A stretch of DNA of 64,000 nucleotides from an uncultured Fibrobacter sp. (GTDB taxonomy: Bacteria > Fibrobacterota > Fibrobacteria > Fibrobacterales > Fibrobacteraceae): NCBI GenBank assembly GCA_946414075.1, contig CAMKNA010000001.1, forward strand, positions 1 to 64,000, given 5' to 3'. Positions 28,478-37,354 of the stretch are shown here, one piece after another. The notes beneath the pieces are model-generated. The model did not search any database, was not told where the DNA came from, and worked only from the letters and a program-made list of their open reading frames with translations. The position numbers and the translations under genes are program-made. Numbering within the stretch: position 1 is the first letter of the stretch; each line of letters starts with the position of its first letter.

Positions 28478-29959
28478 ATGAACATGAACATCATTTCTTC
28501 TGAATCCGCGAAGGCCCGTAGCGACAAGGCCTACGCCCTCTTTTTCGTCAAGCAGTCCGTCCAGTTTTCCAAGGTGCTTTCCGATACCGCAAGTGCCCAG
28601 GTTGAATCCGTTCTGAAAGGCATAAAGGACGGCCCCTTCGAAGACCTAGAATTCCTGGAAATCGACGGCTGCAACACCTTCTTCGTAGACGCAGCCAAGG
28701 AACGCGGAATTTCGGCGCTGGACCACCTGCGTATGGCCGCCTACCGCCTGGCCCAGAAGGCCATGAAAAGGCAGGTGCCCTGCGTGAGCCTGTTCCTGGC
28801 CGACGCCGCCGACGAGCAGTTCAAGGCAATCCTTCACGGGCTCCACTACGCCGACTACAAGTTCGACGCCTACAAGAGCAAGCAGAAAGCGAATTTCCAG
28901 GTGACCTTCGAGATTGTTGCAGGCGAACACACCGCCGCCTTCAAGAAGATTGCCGAAGAAGTGGCTGTGGAACAAAAGGCAATCACCCTGGCAAGAAACC
29001 TGATCAACACCAGCGCTTCGGACCTCTACCCCGCCGCCTTCGTAGAAGACGCCAAGACCATCGCCAAGTACACGCCGGGCCTTTCTATCAAGGTCCGTAA
29101 CATGAAGCAACTGGAAAAGGAAGGCTTCATGGGACATGTTACCGTAGGCAAGGGCAGCTCCCACGAGCCCCACATGATCACCCTCAGCTACGACGGCACG
29201 AAACTTGCGAACAACAAATCCGCAAAACGAACCTCCCGCGACCACCTGGTCATTGTCGGAAAGGGTCTCACCTTCGACACGGGCGGCCTTTGCCTCAAGC
29301 CCGCCAAGTCCATGCCCGAGATGATCAGCGACATGAGCGGTGCCGCCACCGCACTCGCCGCCATCCAGGCCATAGCCACCCTGAAGCTCCCCGTCAAGGT
29401 GAGCGCCGTCTGCTGCCTTGCCGAAAACGCCATCGGCAACAAGTCCGTACTGCCGGGCGATATCTTCAAGGCAAAGAATGGCAAGACCGTCATGGTGGAC
29501 AACACCGACGCCGAAGGCCGCCTGGTGCTCAGTGACGGGCTTGCCGAAGCAGGGCTCATCGGGGCCACCCACATTATCGACCTTGCCACCCTCACCGGGG
29601 CCATGGTCCGTGCCCTGGGTTACGCCGTCACGGGATTCTTCAGCAACGACGACGACCTGGCCCTAAAAGTCATCAACTGCGGCGAGGCCTGCTGCGAAAA
29701 GTTCTGGAGCATGCCTCTCGAAGAAGAATACGCCGACGCCCTGAAGGACAAGTTCGCCGACCTGAAGAACACGGGCAGCGACGCCGGTGCCATCTCCGCC
29801 GCCCTTTTCTTGCAGGAGTTCGTTCCCGAGAACACCGCCTGGGCCCACTGGGACATCGCCGGTACAGCTTTCGTCACCAAGAAATGGAAATACACCGAAT
29901 ACGGCGCCACGGGCTTTGGCGTGCAGACCTTGATTGAACTGGCCAGGGAGATGAATTAG
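28478..29959 (+). CDS. pepA: Leucyl aminopeptidase (M17)
   Basis: 493 residues, usual for family M17. The C-terminal catalytic domain has VGKGLTFDTGGLCLKPAKSM (metal-binding Lys and Asp), DMSGAATAL, and the signature NTDAEGRLVLSDGLAEA. These bind two metal ions and remove N-terminal residues from peptides in the cytoplasm. TACATT lies 6 nt before ATG with no Shine-Dalgarno sequence. The second methionine, two codons in, is an alternative start. Confidence 0.93.
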   Translation: MNMNIISSESAKARSDKAYALFFVKQSVQFSKVLSDTASAQVESVLKGIKDGPFEDLEFLEIDGCNTFFVDAAKERGISALDHLRMAAYRLAQKAMKRQVPCVSLFLADAADEQFKAILHGLHYADYKFDAYKSKQKANFQVTFEIVAGEHTAAFKKIAEEVAVEQKAITLARNLINTSASDLYPAAFVEDAKTIAKYTPGLSIKVRNMKQLEKEGFMGHVTVGKGSSHEPHMITLSYDGTKLANNKSAKRTSRDHLVIVGKGLTFDTGGLCLKPAKSMPEMISDMSGAATALAAIQAIATLKLPVKVSAVCCLAENAIGNKSVLPGDIFKAKNGKTVMVDNTDAEGRLVLSDGLAEAGLIGATHIIDLATLTGAMVRALGYAVTGFFSNDDDLALKVINCGEACCEKFWSMPLEEEYADALKDKFADLKNTGSDAGAISAALFLQEFVPENTAWAHWDIAGTAFVTKKWKYTEYGATGFGVQTLIELAREMN

Positions 29960-30024
29960 TTTATCAAGACTGCCATAAATTGCTATAATTGTGGCCGTCA
30001 AAACCGCCGAATTACGAGGTTTCT

Positions 30025-30489
30025 ATGTTAGATTTTCTTGCCAACTACTGGCCCTATATTGTTGCACTGGTCATCGTCGTGCTTGCCGTGTTCGCTTTTC
30101 GCGGACTCCGCAAGGCCCTCAAGGAAGGTGGCGGAGCGTTCAGCCTGGAGACCATCCGCAGGAACACCGAACCCAACTTTGCCGCCCTCAAGCAAAAGTC
30201 CAAAGCACTGCTTGCCGACGCCGATATGATTTGCGAAACCAAGGAAGGCAGCAACCTGGTCATTCCCAAGAAAGAAGACATGATGTTCTTCCGCCGCGCC
30301 GTCCGCCAGAAGTACAAGCTGGCCATGTTCCTGGTGCCCGGCACCAACAAGGTGGTCTATTTCTTCTGCAAGACCGAGCAGGGACTCCGCCGCCGTATCG
30401 AGAACCTGGTCATCAACCAGAAGTTCCGCGAAGGCAAGCCACCCTACATGGACGCAGCCACCGGCGAAAAGCTGAAATATCCTCGGTAA
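30025..30489 (+). CDS. Membrane-anchored basic protein, unknown
   Basis: 154 residues from ATG 30025, with GAGG upstream; an earlier in-frame start at 29989 is less likely. One N-terminal helix (YIVALVIVVLAVFAF) is followed by a basic cytoplasmic domain (FRRAVRQKYKLAMFLVPGTN, then TEQGLRRRIENLV). I do not recognise the family. It lies 3 bp before the HrpB-type helicase gene and is probably cotranscribed with it. Confidence 0.7.
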   Translation: MLDFLANYWPYIVALVIVVLAVFAFRGLRKALKEGGGAFSLETIRRNTEPNFAALKQKSKALLADADMICETKEGSNLVIPKKEDMMFFRRAVRQKYKLAMFLVPGTNKVVYFFCKTEQGLRRRIENLVINQKFREGKPPYMDAATGEKLKYPR

Positions 30490-30492
30490 GCG

Positions 30493-33063
30493 TTGAAATA
30501 TTCTGACCTAGCCCTAGCAGAAGAAGAAAGCAAGCTGGAAGCGGCTCTTGAAGAGTCGCGCAACTTGCTGATTGAAGCTCCTACGGGCTCGGGTAAGTCT
30601 TTATTCATCCCCTACTTCTTGAGCAAGCACTGCAAGGGCCGCGTGGTGGTGCTGCAGCCCCGCCGTATCGCCGCCCTCGCCCTGGCGCAGTTTTCGGCGA
30701 AACTCCACGGCGAGCCCTGCGGCAAGACCGTCGGTTACCAGTTCCGGCAGGAAAGTTGCAAAAGTGCCGACACGCGGATTCTTTTCCAGACCTACGGAAA
30801 CTTTCTGCAAGAACTTTTGCACGGCAAGCTGGACGCCGACTGGGTGGTCTTCGACGAATACCACGAGCGCAAGGCCGACATGGACCTGCTGTTTGCGTAT
30901 TTTATGAACGGGAGATTCCCGATCAAGCCGGGAGAGACAGCGACAAGAGTTGCGGTGATGTCGGCGGCGCTGAACCGCGACGAACTGGAAGCGGTTCTCG
31001 GCGTCAAGTGCCTAAGCCTTGGCCACCCGCTGTACCCCGTGCAAATATTGAACCAGACGCCAGCCACCGGCACCTCCCTTGTTTCGGGAGTGGGCCTTGA
31101 CGCCGAAGTGGTGCGGGCGCTCAAGACGCTCTACCGCAACGGCATCTGGCAGACCACCCTGGTATTCCTCCCGGGCAAGGCCGAAATCGCCCGCTGCCAC
31201 AGCGCCGCCGCCGAAGCCCTGGGCAGCAACTGCGCAGAATACCTGGAACTATACGGTGGACAAGACCGGGAAACCCAAGACCGCATCTTCGAAGTCACAG
31301 AAAGGCCGCGAGTCATCTTTACGACGAACATCGCCGAAACATCTATCACAGTCCCGAACGTCACCGGCGTCGTCGACAGCGGAATCGAGCGCGTAAGCCT
31401 CTACGACGACAGCGAGAAGGTAAATGTGCTTCGCACCATGCCCATTTCCATGCAGAACGCCATCCAACGAAGCGGCCGTAGCGGCCGTACCCAAAATGGT
31501 TGCGCTATAAGGCTCTGGAGCGAAGAATCCGAAAAGCGGATGCCCAAGGGAATCGTGCCGGAAGTTTTGCAGATAGAACCGTCGGAGTTGCTACTGCAAA
31601 AAGCCGCATTGGAAAAGGAGATCCCCGCCTGCGCGGGGATGACAACAGGGATAACGCTTCCCACAGCGATTCCAGAAGCTCGCGAACAGGTGGCCACCAA
31701 ACTCCTGGAAGGTTTCGGCATGCTCCAAGACGGAGCCATTACGCCTCTCGGACTAAAGGCCATCCGCACGCCGGTATCCAGTATTCCACTGGCCTTGCTG
31801 CTAGCATCGGCCCGCGGGCCACAGGACCTTCCCGACCTGTTATTAGCCGCCCTCGCCTGGATCCACTCCGGCACGGAATTCCTGCAAAAGTCCAAGGTGG
31901 CCTACGATGTGATGACTCTCGCCGCTGATACGCTTTCTAAGGCGGTCACCATCCCGCGGGAAGTGAGCTTCACGCTGCGGCAGTTGAGAGAATACAGGGA
32001 CGGTATAGAAAGAAAGGAGATCCCCGCCTGCGCGGGGATGACATGGAATGGTGCGGGGATGATGCAGCACACTGCCCAAAGTCTTCTCAAGGCCTTCCCC
32101 GACAGGCTAGCCACCCCCAGCGGCAACGCCTACAAGCTGCCCAACCAGAACATTATCCGCTTGCAGGTAGCCGAACCGCCTTACGCCATTTTAGCCCTTT
32201 CCATGCTCCGCGCAGGGAGCGGCAGCAAATCCGAACTCAAGGTAAACCTGTACGCCGCCCTCGACAAAGAACTACTGGAGAGTAACGATACAAAGACACG
32301 ATACGAACTCCTGTGGCGCAGCGGGCAAGAAAGGTTCATCGGCGTAGAGATCAGTGAAGCGGAAAACGCCGACGGGTCTACCACGGAACTTTCCCGGAAA
32401 GAAATCCTCACGCAAGAGGCATCGCCCAAGGCTCTCGCCGAACTGAAAAAGCTCACCGTGGCCGCCTGGAAAGAAAAAATCGAAAAGGAAAACTGGAGCG
32501 GTCGCTATCTCACAGATGCCATGCAGACCCTGCTTGTCAAGATGCGCCTGGCCGCAAAGCTCTACCCCGAATATGGCCTTCCCGAATTCAACGACGAGGA
32601 CATGGAGCTGATTTTTGACGAGTTCGCCGACGGAAAATTCTTGCTGCGGGACATCAACGAGGACCGTTTCAGGAACATCGTGGAAGATTATTTTGGAAAG
32701 TCCATGCTGGCGTGGCTTTCCAAGACCTTCCCCGACCATTTTGTGCTGCCCAACGGCAAGCGGGCCCGCTACAGTTACCAGGCCGTAGCCGACGATGAAC
32801 TTTCGGGGGGCAAGTCCGTGCAGAGCGCAGAAGGCGTACTGGTAGAAATTTCAGCCCGAATCGAGGACTTTATGCAGATGCTGGGCGAGCACAAAATCGC
32901 CGACGGAAAACTGAAGGTCCGCTACGACATTCTGGCACCAAACTTCCGTACCATCCAGAAAACCTGGGACCTGACGGGATTCTGGCAGAACACCTACGCC
33001 GAGGTGCGCAAGGAACTGCGGGGCCGCTACCCCAAGCACCCCTGGCCCGAGAAGGTCATCTAG
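30493..33063 (+). CDS. hrpB: ATP-dependent helicase HrpB-like, with two in-frame repeat insertions
   Basis: 856 residues, a little longer than typical HrpB. Motifs: EAPTGSGKSLFIPYF (Walker A), VVFDEYHERKADMDL (DEYH at the DEAH position; HrpB proteins often have DEFH), TNIAETSITVPNVTG and QRSGRSGR. The C-terminal HrpB-specific part follows. Twice the frame carries the same insert encoding KEIPACAGMT (31614-31644 and 32013-32043), an identical palindromic repeat in the same phase with no stop. The start is TTG at 30493, just after the preceding stop; no ATG fits better. Confidence 0.88.
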   Translation: MKYSDLALAEEESKLEAALEESRNLLIEAPTGSGKSLFIPYFLSKHCKGRVVVLQPRRIAALALAQFSAKLHGEPCGKTVGYQFRQESCKSADTRILFQTYGNFLQELLHGKLDADWVVFDEYHERKADMDLLFAYFMNGRFPIKPGETATRVAVMSAALNRDELEAVLGVKCLSLGHPLYPVQILNQTPATGTSLVSGVGLDAEVVRALKTLYRNGIWQTTLVFLPGKAEIARCHSAAAEALGSNCAEYLELYGGQDRETQDRIFEVTERPRVIFTTNIAETSITVPNVTGVVDSGIERVSLYDDSEKVNVLRTMPISMQNAIQRSGRSGRTQNGCAIRLWSEESEKRMPKGIVPEVLQIEPSELLLQKAALEKEIPACAGMTTGITLPTAIPEAREQVATKLLEGFGMLQDGAITPLGLKAIRTPVSSIPLALLLASARGPQDLPDLLLAALAWIHSGTEFLQKSKVAYDVMTLAADTLSKAVTIPREVSFTLRQLREYRDGIERKEIPACAGMTWNGAGMMQHTAQSLLKAFPDRLATPSGNAYKLPNQNIIRLQVAEPPYAILALSMLRAGSGSKSELKVNLYAALDKELLESNDTKTRYELLWRSGQERFIGVEISEAENADGSTTELSRKEILTQEASPKALAELKKLTVAAWKEKIEKENWSGRYLTDAMQTLLVKMRLAAKLYPEYGLPEFNDEDMELIFDEFADGKFLLRDINEDRFRNIVEDYFGKSMLAWLSKTFPDHFVLPNGKRARYSYQAVADDELSGGKSVQSAEGVLVEISARIEDFMQMLGEHKIADGKLKVRYDILAPNFRTIQKTWDLTGFWQNTYAEVRKELRGRYPKHPWPEKVI
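31614..31644. repeat. Palindromic repeat inside hrpB, copy 1
   Basis: AAAGGAGATCCCCGCCTGCG followed by CGGGGATGACA; the core ATCCCCGC/GCGGGGAT is an inverted repeat. It is identical to the copy at 32013-32043 and is read in frame as KEIPACAGMT. Similar short palindromes are scattered in many genomes, including the Neisseria dRS3 type. Confidence 0.85.
32013..32043. repeat. Palindromic repeat inside hrpB, copy 2
   Basis: Identical over 31 bp to the copy at 31614-31644, in the same orientation and reading phase, 399 bp further on. It inserts KEIPACAGMT between two otherwise ordinary helical segments. Confidence 0.85.
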
Positions 33064-33064
33064 A

Positions 33065-34606
33065 TTATTTCACCTTATACACCGTCAGGGTCTTGCTGTA
33101 CTCATAGCCAACTACAAGCAAAGCCTGGCCGTAGACGGGGCTCTTGTCTGCCGGAATGAACAGCAGGCCTTCGGGGCCGCGGTCACTGGGGTCGAAATAC
33201 AGGTCCACCAGCTTCGGGGCATTGCGCACACCCGCATCGACAGCGGTCAGGTCAAAGACGGCCACGCCGCTGGAGCGTTCCAGCCCCACAAAGGCGTAAC
33301 GCTTGCCGTTCACCTCGCCCACCGTCACATTCTCGGGTTCGCAGCCCTTCTTAGGGCTTCGGCTGTCCATCTTAATTTTCTCTTTCTTGGAATTCCAGTT
33401 GAAATAGCCGGGAGCGAGCTTACCGAAGGCCTTTTCCAGTTCCTCGCCGCTGTCCCACAATAGCCTTCCGCTCTCACCGTCGAACAAACTGACGGAACGG
33501 GTCCCGAAGCCGTAAACGAAGGGGCACTTGCCACCGGGAACTTCGTCGGGGCCCTGGTCGCAGCGTTCCAGCAGGCTTACCGTGAACTTTTTCAAATGGG
33601 GCGCCACATCTTCGTTGAATACGGTACGGTCCAGGCGCTCGTCAGCCAGCAGGTCCGTTACCGTTCCTTCGTCGGTCCAGGCCTTGTAATCGTTTACAGA
33701 AGCGCCCTCGTTGACGGTAAGCACCAGAGTCTTGCCGCCTACGGCAAAAGAGGCCACACCGTCGGGCTGACGGAGCCCTCGGACAGGATAGTTCTTGATT
33801 TTAATCTTCTCGTCCTTCTTGACATCCAATCCGAAACCCGGCTTGGAATGGTCCACATAGCCCAGCGGGAAAATGTCTGCAATTTTTTCGGCGGCAATGT
33901 CCACCTTCGCCATGGCGTTGTTCTCTTGCAGGCTGACCCAAGCCCACTTGGAATCCTTGGAGACCGTGATGTACTCGGGTTCCAGCGACCGCACAAAGCC
34001 CTGCAGGCCGGGGCTGCGCACGCCCTTCTTGCGGAGCGAAAGGGAATCCAGGCCCTTAAAATCCAGAACCTTGGGCGTCAGCTTGTAATCGTTGAGACTT
34101 GCACCGTGTTCAACGGAAAGGATGGCCACGCCACCTTCGGGATCTTCGTTATAGTCCTGGCTGGGCGAGCCTTCGCAGGCCACGAGAATCTTGCTCCCAT
34201 CGGGCGTGAAGGTCAGCATGTCGGGCAGGTTGCAGAGCCTTTGGGCCGACGCCACGGGAATCAGGCCCTCGGCATAGCGGAAAAGTTGGACCTGCCCAAG
34301 GCCATGCTCGGGTTCTGCCGTCATGGAGATGGCCACCAGGTCGCCAGAGATGGAAACGCTCGTAGCAGGGCCGTCCAGCTGTAGGCGGCTTTCCACCTTA
34401 GGGTTCGCCTCGTCGGCAAAACTCACCATTTCGATGAGCTTGTCGCCGCCCACCACGAAAAGCAACTTCTTCTCGGGCATGTAGGCGGTAATTTCGGGAG
34501 CGGCCATCTGCAAGGTCGCCACCGGCGAAAGCACGTTCCCCTTCTGGAAAACCTGTGCCGCCACCGTAGAGGCAAGAACCGTCGCTGTCAACAGGATGCG
34601 CTTCAT
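33065..34606 (-). CDS. Choice-of-anchor I domain protein, exported
   Basis: 513 residues. Signal peptide MKRILLTATVLASTVAAQ. The body has propeller-like segments typical of the choice-of-anchor I family: LTFTPDGSKILVACEGSPSQ, EPEYITVSKDSKWAWVSLQE, RQPDGVASFAVGGK and VTVNEGASVNDY-type repeats, then EPENVTVGEVNGKRYAFVGL and PEGLLFIPA. The family is exported; its biochemical role is not settled. I start at ATG 34606, directly after the upstream stop at 34608-34610, which suggests coupled translation. Confidence 0.82.
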   Translation of the reverse strand: MKRILLTATVLASTVAAQVFQKGNVLSPVATLQMAAPEITAYMPEKKLLFVVGGDKLIEMVSFADEANPKVESRLQLDGPATSVSISGDLVAISMTAEPEHGLGQVQLFRYAEGLIPVASAQRLCNLPDMLTFTPDGSKILVACEGSPSQDYNEDPEGGVAILSVEHGASLNDYKLTPKVLDFKGLDSLSLRKKGVRSPGLQGFVRSLEPEYITVSKDSKWAWVSLQENNAMAKVDIAAEKIADIFPLGYVDHSKPGFGLDVKKDEKIKIKNYPVRGLRQPDGVASFAVGGKTLVLTVNEGASVNDYKAWTDEGTVTDLLADERLDRTVFNEDVAPHLKKFTVSLLERCDQGPDEVPGGKCPFVYGFGTRSVSLFDGESGRLLWDSGEELEKAFGKLAPGYFNWNSKKEKIKMDSRSPKKGCEPENVTVGEVNGKRYAFVGLERSSGVAVFDLTAVDAGVRNAPKLVDLYFDPSDRGPEGLLFIPADKSPVYGQALLVVGYEYSKTLTVYKVK

Positions 34607-34607
34607 C

Positions 34608-35087
34608 TTAGTCAAAAATCAGCCAGAAAAGGAGCATTCCCAGGGCAATCCCGCCAAAGAAGGAGGAGCTGGTCATCATGGCGGCCTGGCTCCTGGACTG
34701 TTTCTCCTTCTCCTTGCTCTTCTCGCTCACTTCGATGGAGACGCCCAGAGCCTTGGCGCAGGTCTCGTTACTCTTCTTCATGGTCTCGTAGCTCTGTTCC
34801 CAGTTCTTGGACTTGGCCTGTTCCGAATTGAGAGCGGCACGCAGGGAATCCTTCTCCACCGAGCAGGAACTGTCCGCAACGGCCATCAGGCTATCCCTGT
34901 GGGCAAGCTCCGACTTGAATTCAGAGCAGGTCTCCTGGGGGGTCGACATTTCGGCAGTGGTGTCGGCCGGGACAGAGACCGCAGATTCCGCAGGCACGGA
35001 ATTTGCGGCCTTAGCGTTGGCAACGGGCTTGTCGGCGGCAAAAGCCGCAACGACGCAAAACAAAAGGGCAAAAAGAATCTTTCTCAT
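34608..35087 (-). CDS. Exported coiled-coil protein with C-terminal membrane helix
   Basis: 159 residues. Signal peptide MRKILFALLFCVVAAFAA, a Ser/Ala-rich linker, a helical charged middle with a Cys-containing coiled coil (about 55-130), and a C-terminal hydrophobic helix (GGIALGMLLFWLIF). I do not recognise it. It is the first gene of a pair with the choice-of-anchor I gene. TATATT lies 7 nt before ATG and no Shine-Dalgarno sequence is seen. Confidence 0.7.
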   Translation of the reverse strand: MRKILFALLFCVVAAFAADKPVANAKAANSVPAESAVSVPADTTAEMSTPQETCSEFKSELAHRDSLMAVADSSCSVEKDSLRAALNSEQAKSKNWEQSYETMKKSNETCAKALGVSIEVSEKSKEKEKQSRSQAAMMTSSSFFGGIALGMLLFWLIFD

Positions 35088-35129
35088 GCCCTACAATATA
35101 GCAAGTTGTCCACAAAAATTTGCCCGCTA

Positions 35130-35456
35130 TCACCCGCCCGCCAGCTTGACGGTGTAGCCCTTCTTTTCCAGTTCAGCCTTCAGCACATTGCGCTTGTCGC
35201 CCTGGATGGTGACGGTAAAGCCCTTCACGGAGCCGCCCACACCGCATTTCTGCTTCAGGGTGCGGGCCAGTTCCTTCAGGTCGGCCTCGTCCAGCGGGAT
35301 TCCCGTGATGACGCTTTCCATTTTGCCGCCACCGAGACGCCTGAGCTGTATGCGTACCACGCCATCACCTGCAGGGCGCTCTGCCTTGGGCTTTTCTTCT
35401 TTGACGCGGCCCACTCCGCTTGCAAAGACCAGCGTGGACCTATCTTCGATTGACAT
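35130..35456 (-). CDS. yciH: SUI1-domain translation factor (YciH-like)
   Basis: 108 residues from ATG 35456, preceded by AGGGGAGG; an in-frame methionine 8 codons upstream is less likely. Residues 40-108 form the SUI1/eIF1 domain: VRIQLRRLGGGKMESVITG, LKQKCGVGGSVKGFTVTIQG and a C-terminal VLKAELEKKGY. Bacterial YciH-type proteins are thought to affect start-codon selection or stress translation. The start overlaps the end of the small membrane protein gene by 17 bp. Confidence 0.88.
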   Translation of the reverse strand: MSIEDRSTLVFASGVGRVKEEKPKAERPAGDGVVRIQLRRLGGGKMESVITGIPLDEADLKELARTLKQKCGVGGSVKGFTVTIQGDKRNVLKAELEKKGYTVKLAGG

Positions 35457-35631
35457 TTCCGCCTCCCCTGCCAAAGACAAACCCGAGAATCACGGCCACC
35501 ACCACATAGAAAAGCACCGCCGAAAGAAGCGCCACCATTTCGGAGCCGCTCCACTTTTCCACCTGCACAAAGAGCAGCACGGAGCAGGGCATGGCCAACA
35601 GGAACAAGATTCCGGGGAGTTTTTGTTTCAT
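35440..35631 (-). CDS. Small membrane protein, two helices
   Basis: 63 residues with two hydrophobic stretches (PGILFLLAMPCSVLLFVQV and MVALLSAVLFYVVVAVILGF) and a basic Gly/Arg-rich tail (GRGGGNVNRR). Family unknown. It lies 8 bp downstream of the xylanase gene and overlaps yciH, so all three may be cotranscribed. Confidence 0.6.
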   Translation of the reverse strand: MKQKLPGILFLLAMPCSVLLFVQVEKWSGSEMVALLSAVLFYVVVAVILGFVFGRGGGNVNRR

Positions 35632-35639
35632 AGTGTGCG

Positions 35640-37292
35640 CTACTTCAGTTCCACCATTTCGCTCTTGCCGTCGATGGTCACCTTATACTTGCCGGGATAG
35701 CCGCGGAACTTCACTTCGCCCTTTTCGTCGGCCTTGAAGGTCCCGTTGGTGGTCCACACCTTGTGCCACAGGTCGTAAATGAGCTTGGCGGCAGGCTTTT
35801 CGCGGCCATCTGCGGCGATGATACCGCCGTTCTTGACCCAGTGACGGTTATCCCAGAAGCCCCACAGCAAAATGCCCTCTACGGCCGGGTGGCTGAAGGC
35901 GATACGCAAAATCATTTCGTAACGGCGGGCCTGTTCCTCTTCGGTAAAATACATGCCCTTCTGCCAGTCGCCAAAGTCCAGCTCCGTAATCTTGATGGGG
36001 AGTCCCAAGGAACCCAGTTTGTCCAGGCGGGCCTTGATAATGGCGGGGTTCATGGCACGGTCACCAAAGTGGCACTGCACGCCAATGCCGTGCACGGGCA
36101 CCTTGCGGTCCAACATCCCCTTGACAATGTCATAGTAGCGGTCCGTTTCGCCGGCCACCACTACATTGTACTCGTTAATAAACAGGCGGGCGTCGGGGTC
36201 AGCGCGATGGGCCCACACATGGGCGCTATCCAACAGTTGCCAGCCGCACTTGTTGAACACGAAGGGTTCGTGGAAAACTTCGTTCCACACATCGTATTCC
36301 TTGATGCGGCCCTTGTATTCCTTAAGGTCGCGGTCAATGCGGGCCTTGATCTTTTCACCAATCTCCTTGCAGCTGCCCTGGTTGCTAAAGTGTTTGTCAA
36401 AACCGTAGCCCTGATGGCCCCACATCAGCGTATGGGCGCGGAATCCCCACTTGTAGGCATCCACATAGTCCAAATACTGTTTGAATTCATCGCGGCGGAT
36501 CTTGCCCTTCTTGGGTTCGTATTCCGGCCACTTGAACTGGTTCTCGGGAACGCCGTACCAGAAATACTTATTGGCAGTCTTGCGGTACCAGGTTTCCACA
36601 CTGTCCTTGGATGCAGTCAGCGCAAGGGCCGTACCAAAGGGGAACGCATGGCGCATCAGCTCCACCTTCACCTGGGCGCCGGGGGCGGCCTTGAGGGTAA
36701 AGTCCTTCTTGCGCAGGCTGTCGATGCGGGCGGCGGAATTGTTGTACCAGGTCATGTCATCCATGCCCTCCACCTTCTCGATGGTCACGTCATCCACATA
36801 AATGTCGCCCACGGCGAACCCCAACTGGAACGCCACATTGTTAAGGCCATAGCCCTTCTGGTCGGCAAGGAAGGTCATGGAATATTCCTTCCAGTCCTTG
36901 GTCAACTCGTAAGAGGCGCTTTCCTTCTGGCGGTAGTCGGGAGGCCCCCCCTGCACAATGGCCACGATGGGGCCCTTGCCGTTTGCAATCTTCGCCTTGA
37001 AGGTCAGGGTGTAGTAGGTGGAATCGGCAAGCCACTTGGGCGGCTGCAGCTGCAGGCTCCACCAGGTCTTAGGGCCCTTCTTGATGGAGACCATGGCGCC
37101 CTGGCTCTTGTTCACGCCAATTCCAGGCTCACCCAGCTTTTGCACGATGTCGGAGGGGTCGTTCTCGTTGTTCCAGACATACCAGCCGCCGTCGCCGTAT
37201 TCCAGGTCGCCGTTATCCAGCACGTTCTGGGCCAGGGCGAAAGCCGAGAGAAAACCAACCGCCACACTCACATTCTTGAAGGTCTTAAACAT
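35640..37292 (-). CDS. Secreted endo-1,4-beta-xylanase, GH10
   Basis: 550 residues. Signal peptide NVSVAVGFLSAFALAQ. An N-terminal beta-sandwich (about 20-175; WWSLQLQPPKWLADSTYYTL) looks like a CBM4/9/22-type carbohydrate-binding module. The GH10 barrel follows: GTALALTASKD, HTLMWGHQGYG, acid/base Glu in YDVWNEVFHEP, INEYNVV, GIGVQCHFGD and nucleophile Glu in IKITELDFGDW. A short beta domain (KADEKGEVKFRGYPGKYKVT) closes the protein. It cleaves xylan backbones outside the cell. No FISUMP or sorting domain is attached, unlike some Fibrobacter xylanases. Confidence 0.92.
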   Translation of the reverse strand: MFKTFKNVSVAVGFLSAFALAQNVLDNGDLEYGDGGWYVWNNENDPSDIVQKLGEPGIGVNKSQGAMVSIKKGPKTWWSLQLQPPKWLADSTYYTLTFKAKIANGKGPIVAIVQGGPPDYRQKESASYELTKDWKEYSMTFLADQKGYGLNNVAFQLGFAVGDIYVDDVTIEKVEGMDDMTWYNNSAARIDSLRKKDFTLKAAPGAQVKVELMRHAFPFGTALALTASKDSVETWYRKTANKYFWYGVPENQFKWPEYEPKKGKIRRDEFKQYLDYVDAYKWGFRAHTLMWGHQGYGFDKHFSNQGSCKEIGEKIKARIDRDLKEYKGRIKEYDVWNEVFHEPFVFNKCGWQLLDSAHVWAHRADPDARLFINEYNVVVAGETDRYYDIVKGMLDRKVPVHGIGVQCHFGDRAMNPAIIKARLDKLGSLGLPIKITELDFGDWQKGMYFTEEEQARRYEMILRIAFSHPAVEGILLWGFWDNRHWVKNGGIIAADGREKPAAKLIYDLWHKVWTTNGTFKADEKGEVKFRGYPGKYKVTIDGKSEMVELK

Positions 37293-37354
37293 AATCTTGT
37301 TCCTTGTGTTCTAAGGTCACCCATAAGCCAATATAATAAATTATCTTTCCAAAT

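Noticed and set aside
30493..33063. DEYH instead of DEAH in the HrpB-like helicase as a lost active site
   Set aside because: HrpB proteins commonly have DEFH at this position; the Asp, Glu and His are intact.
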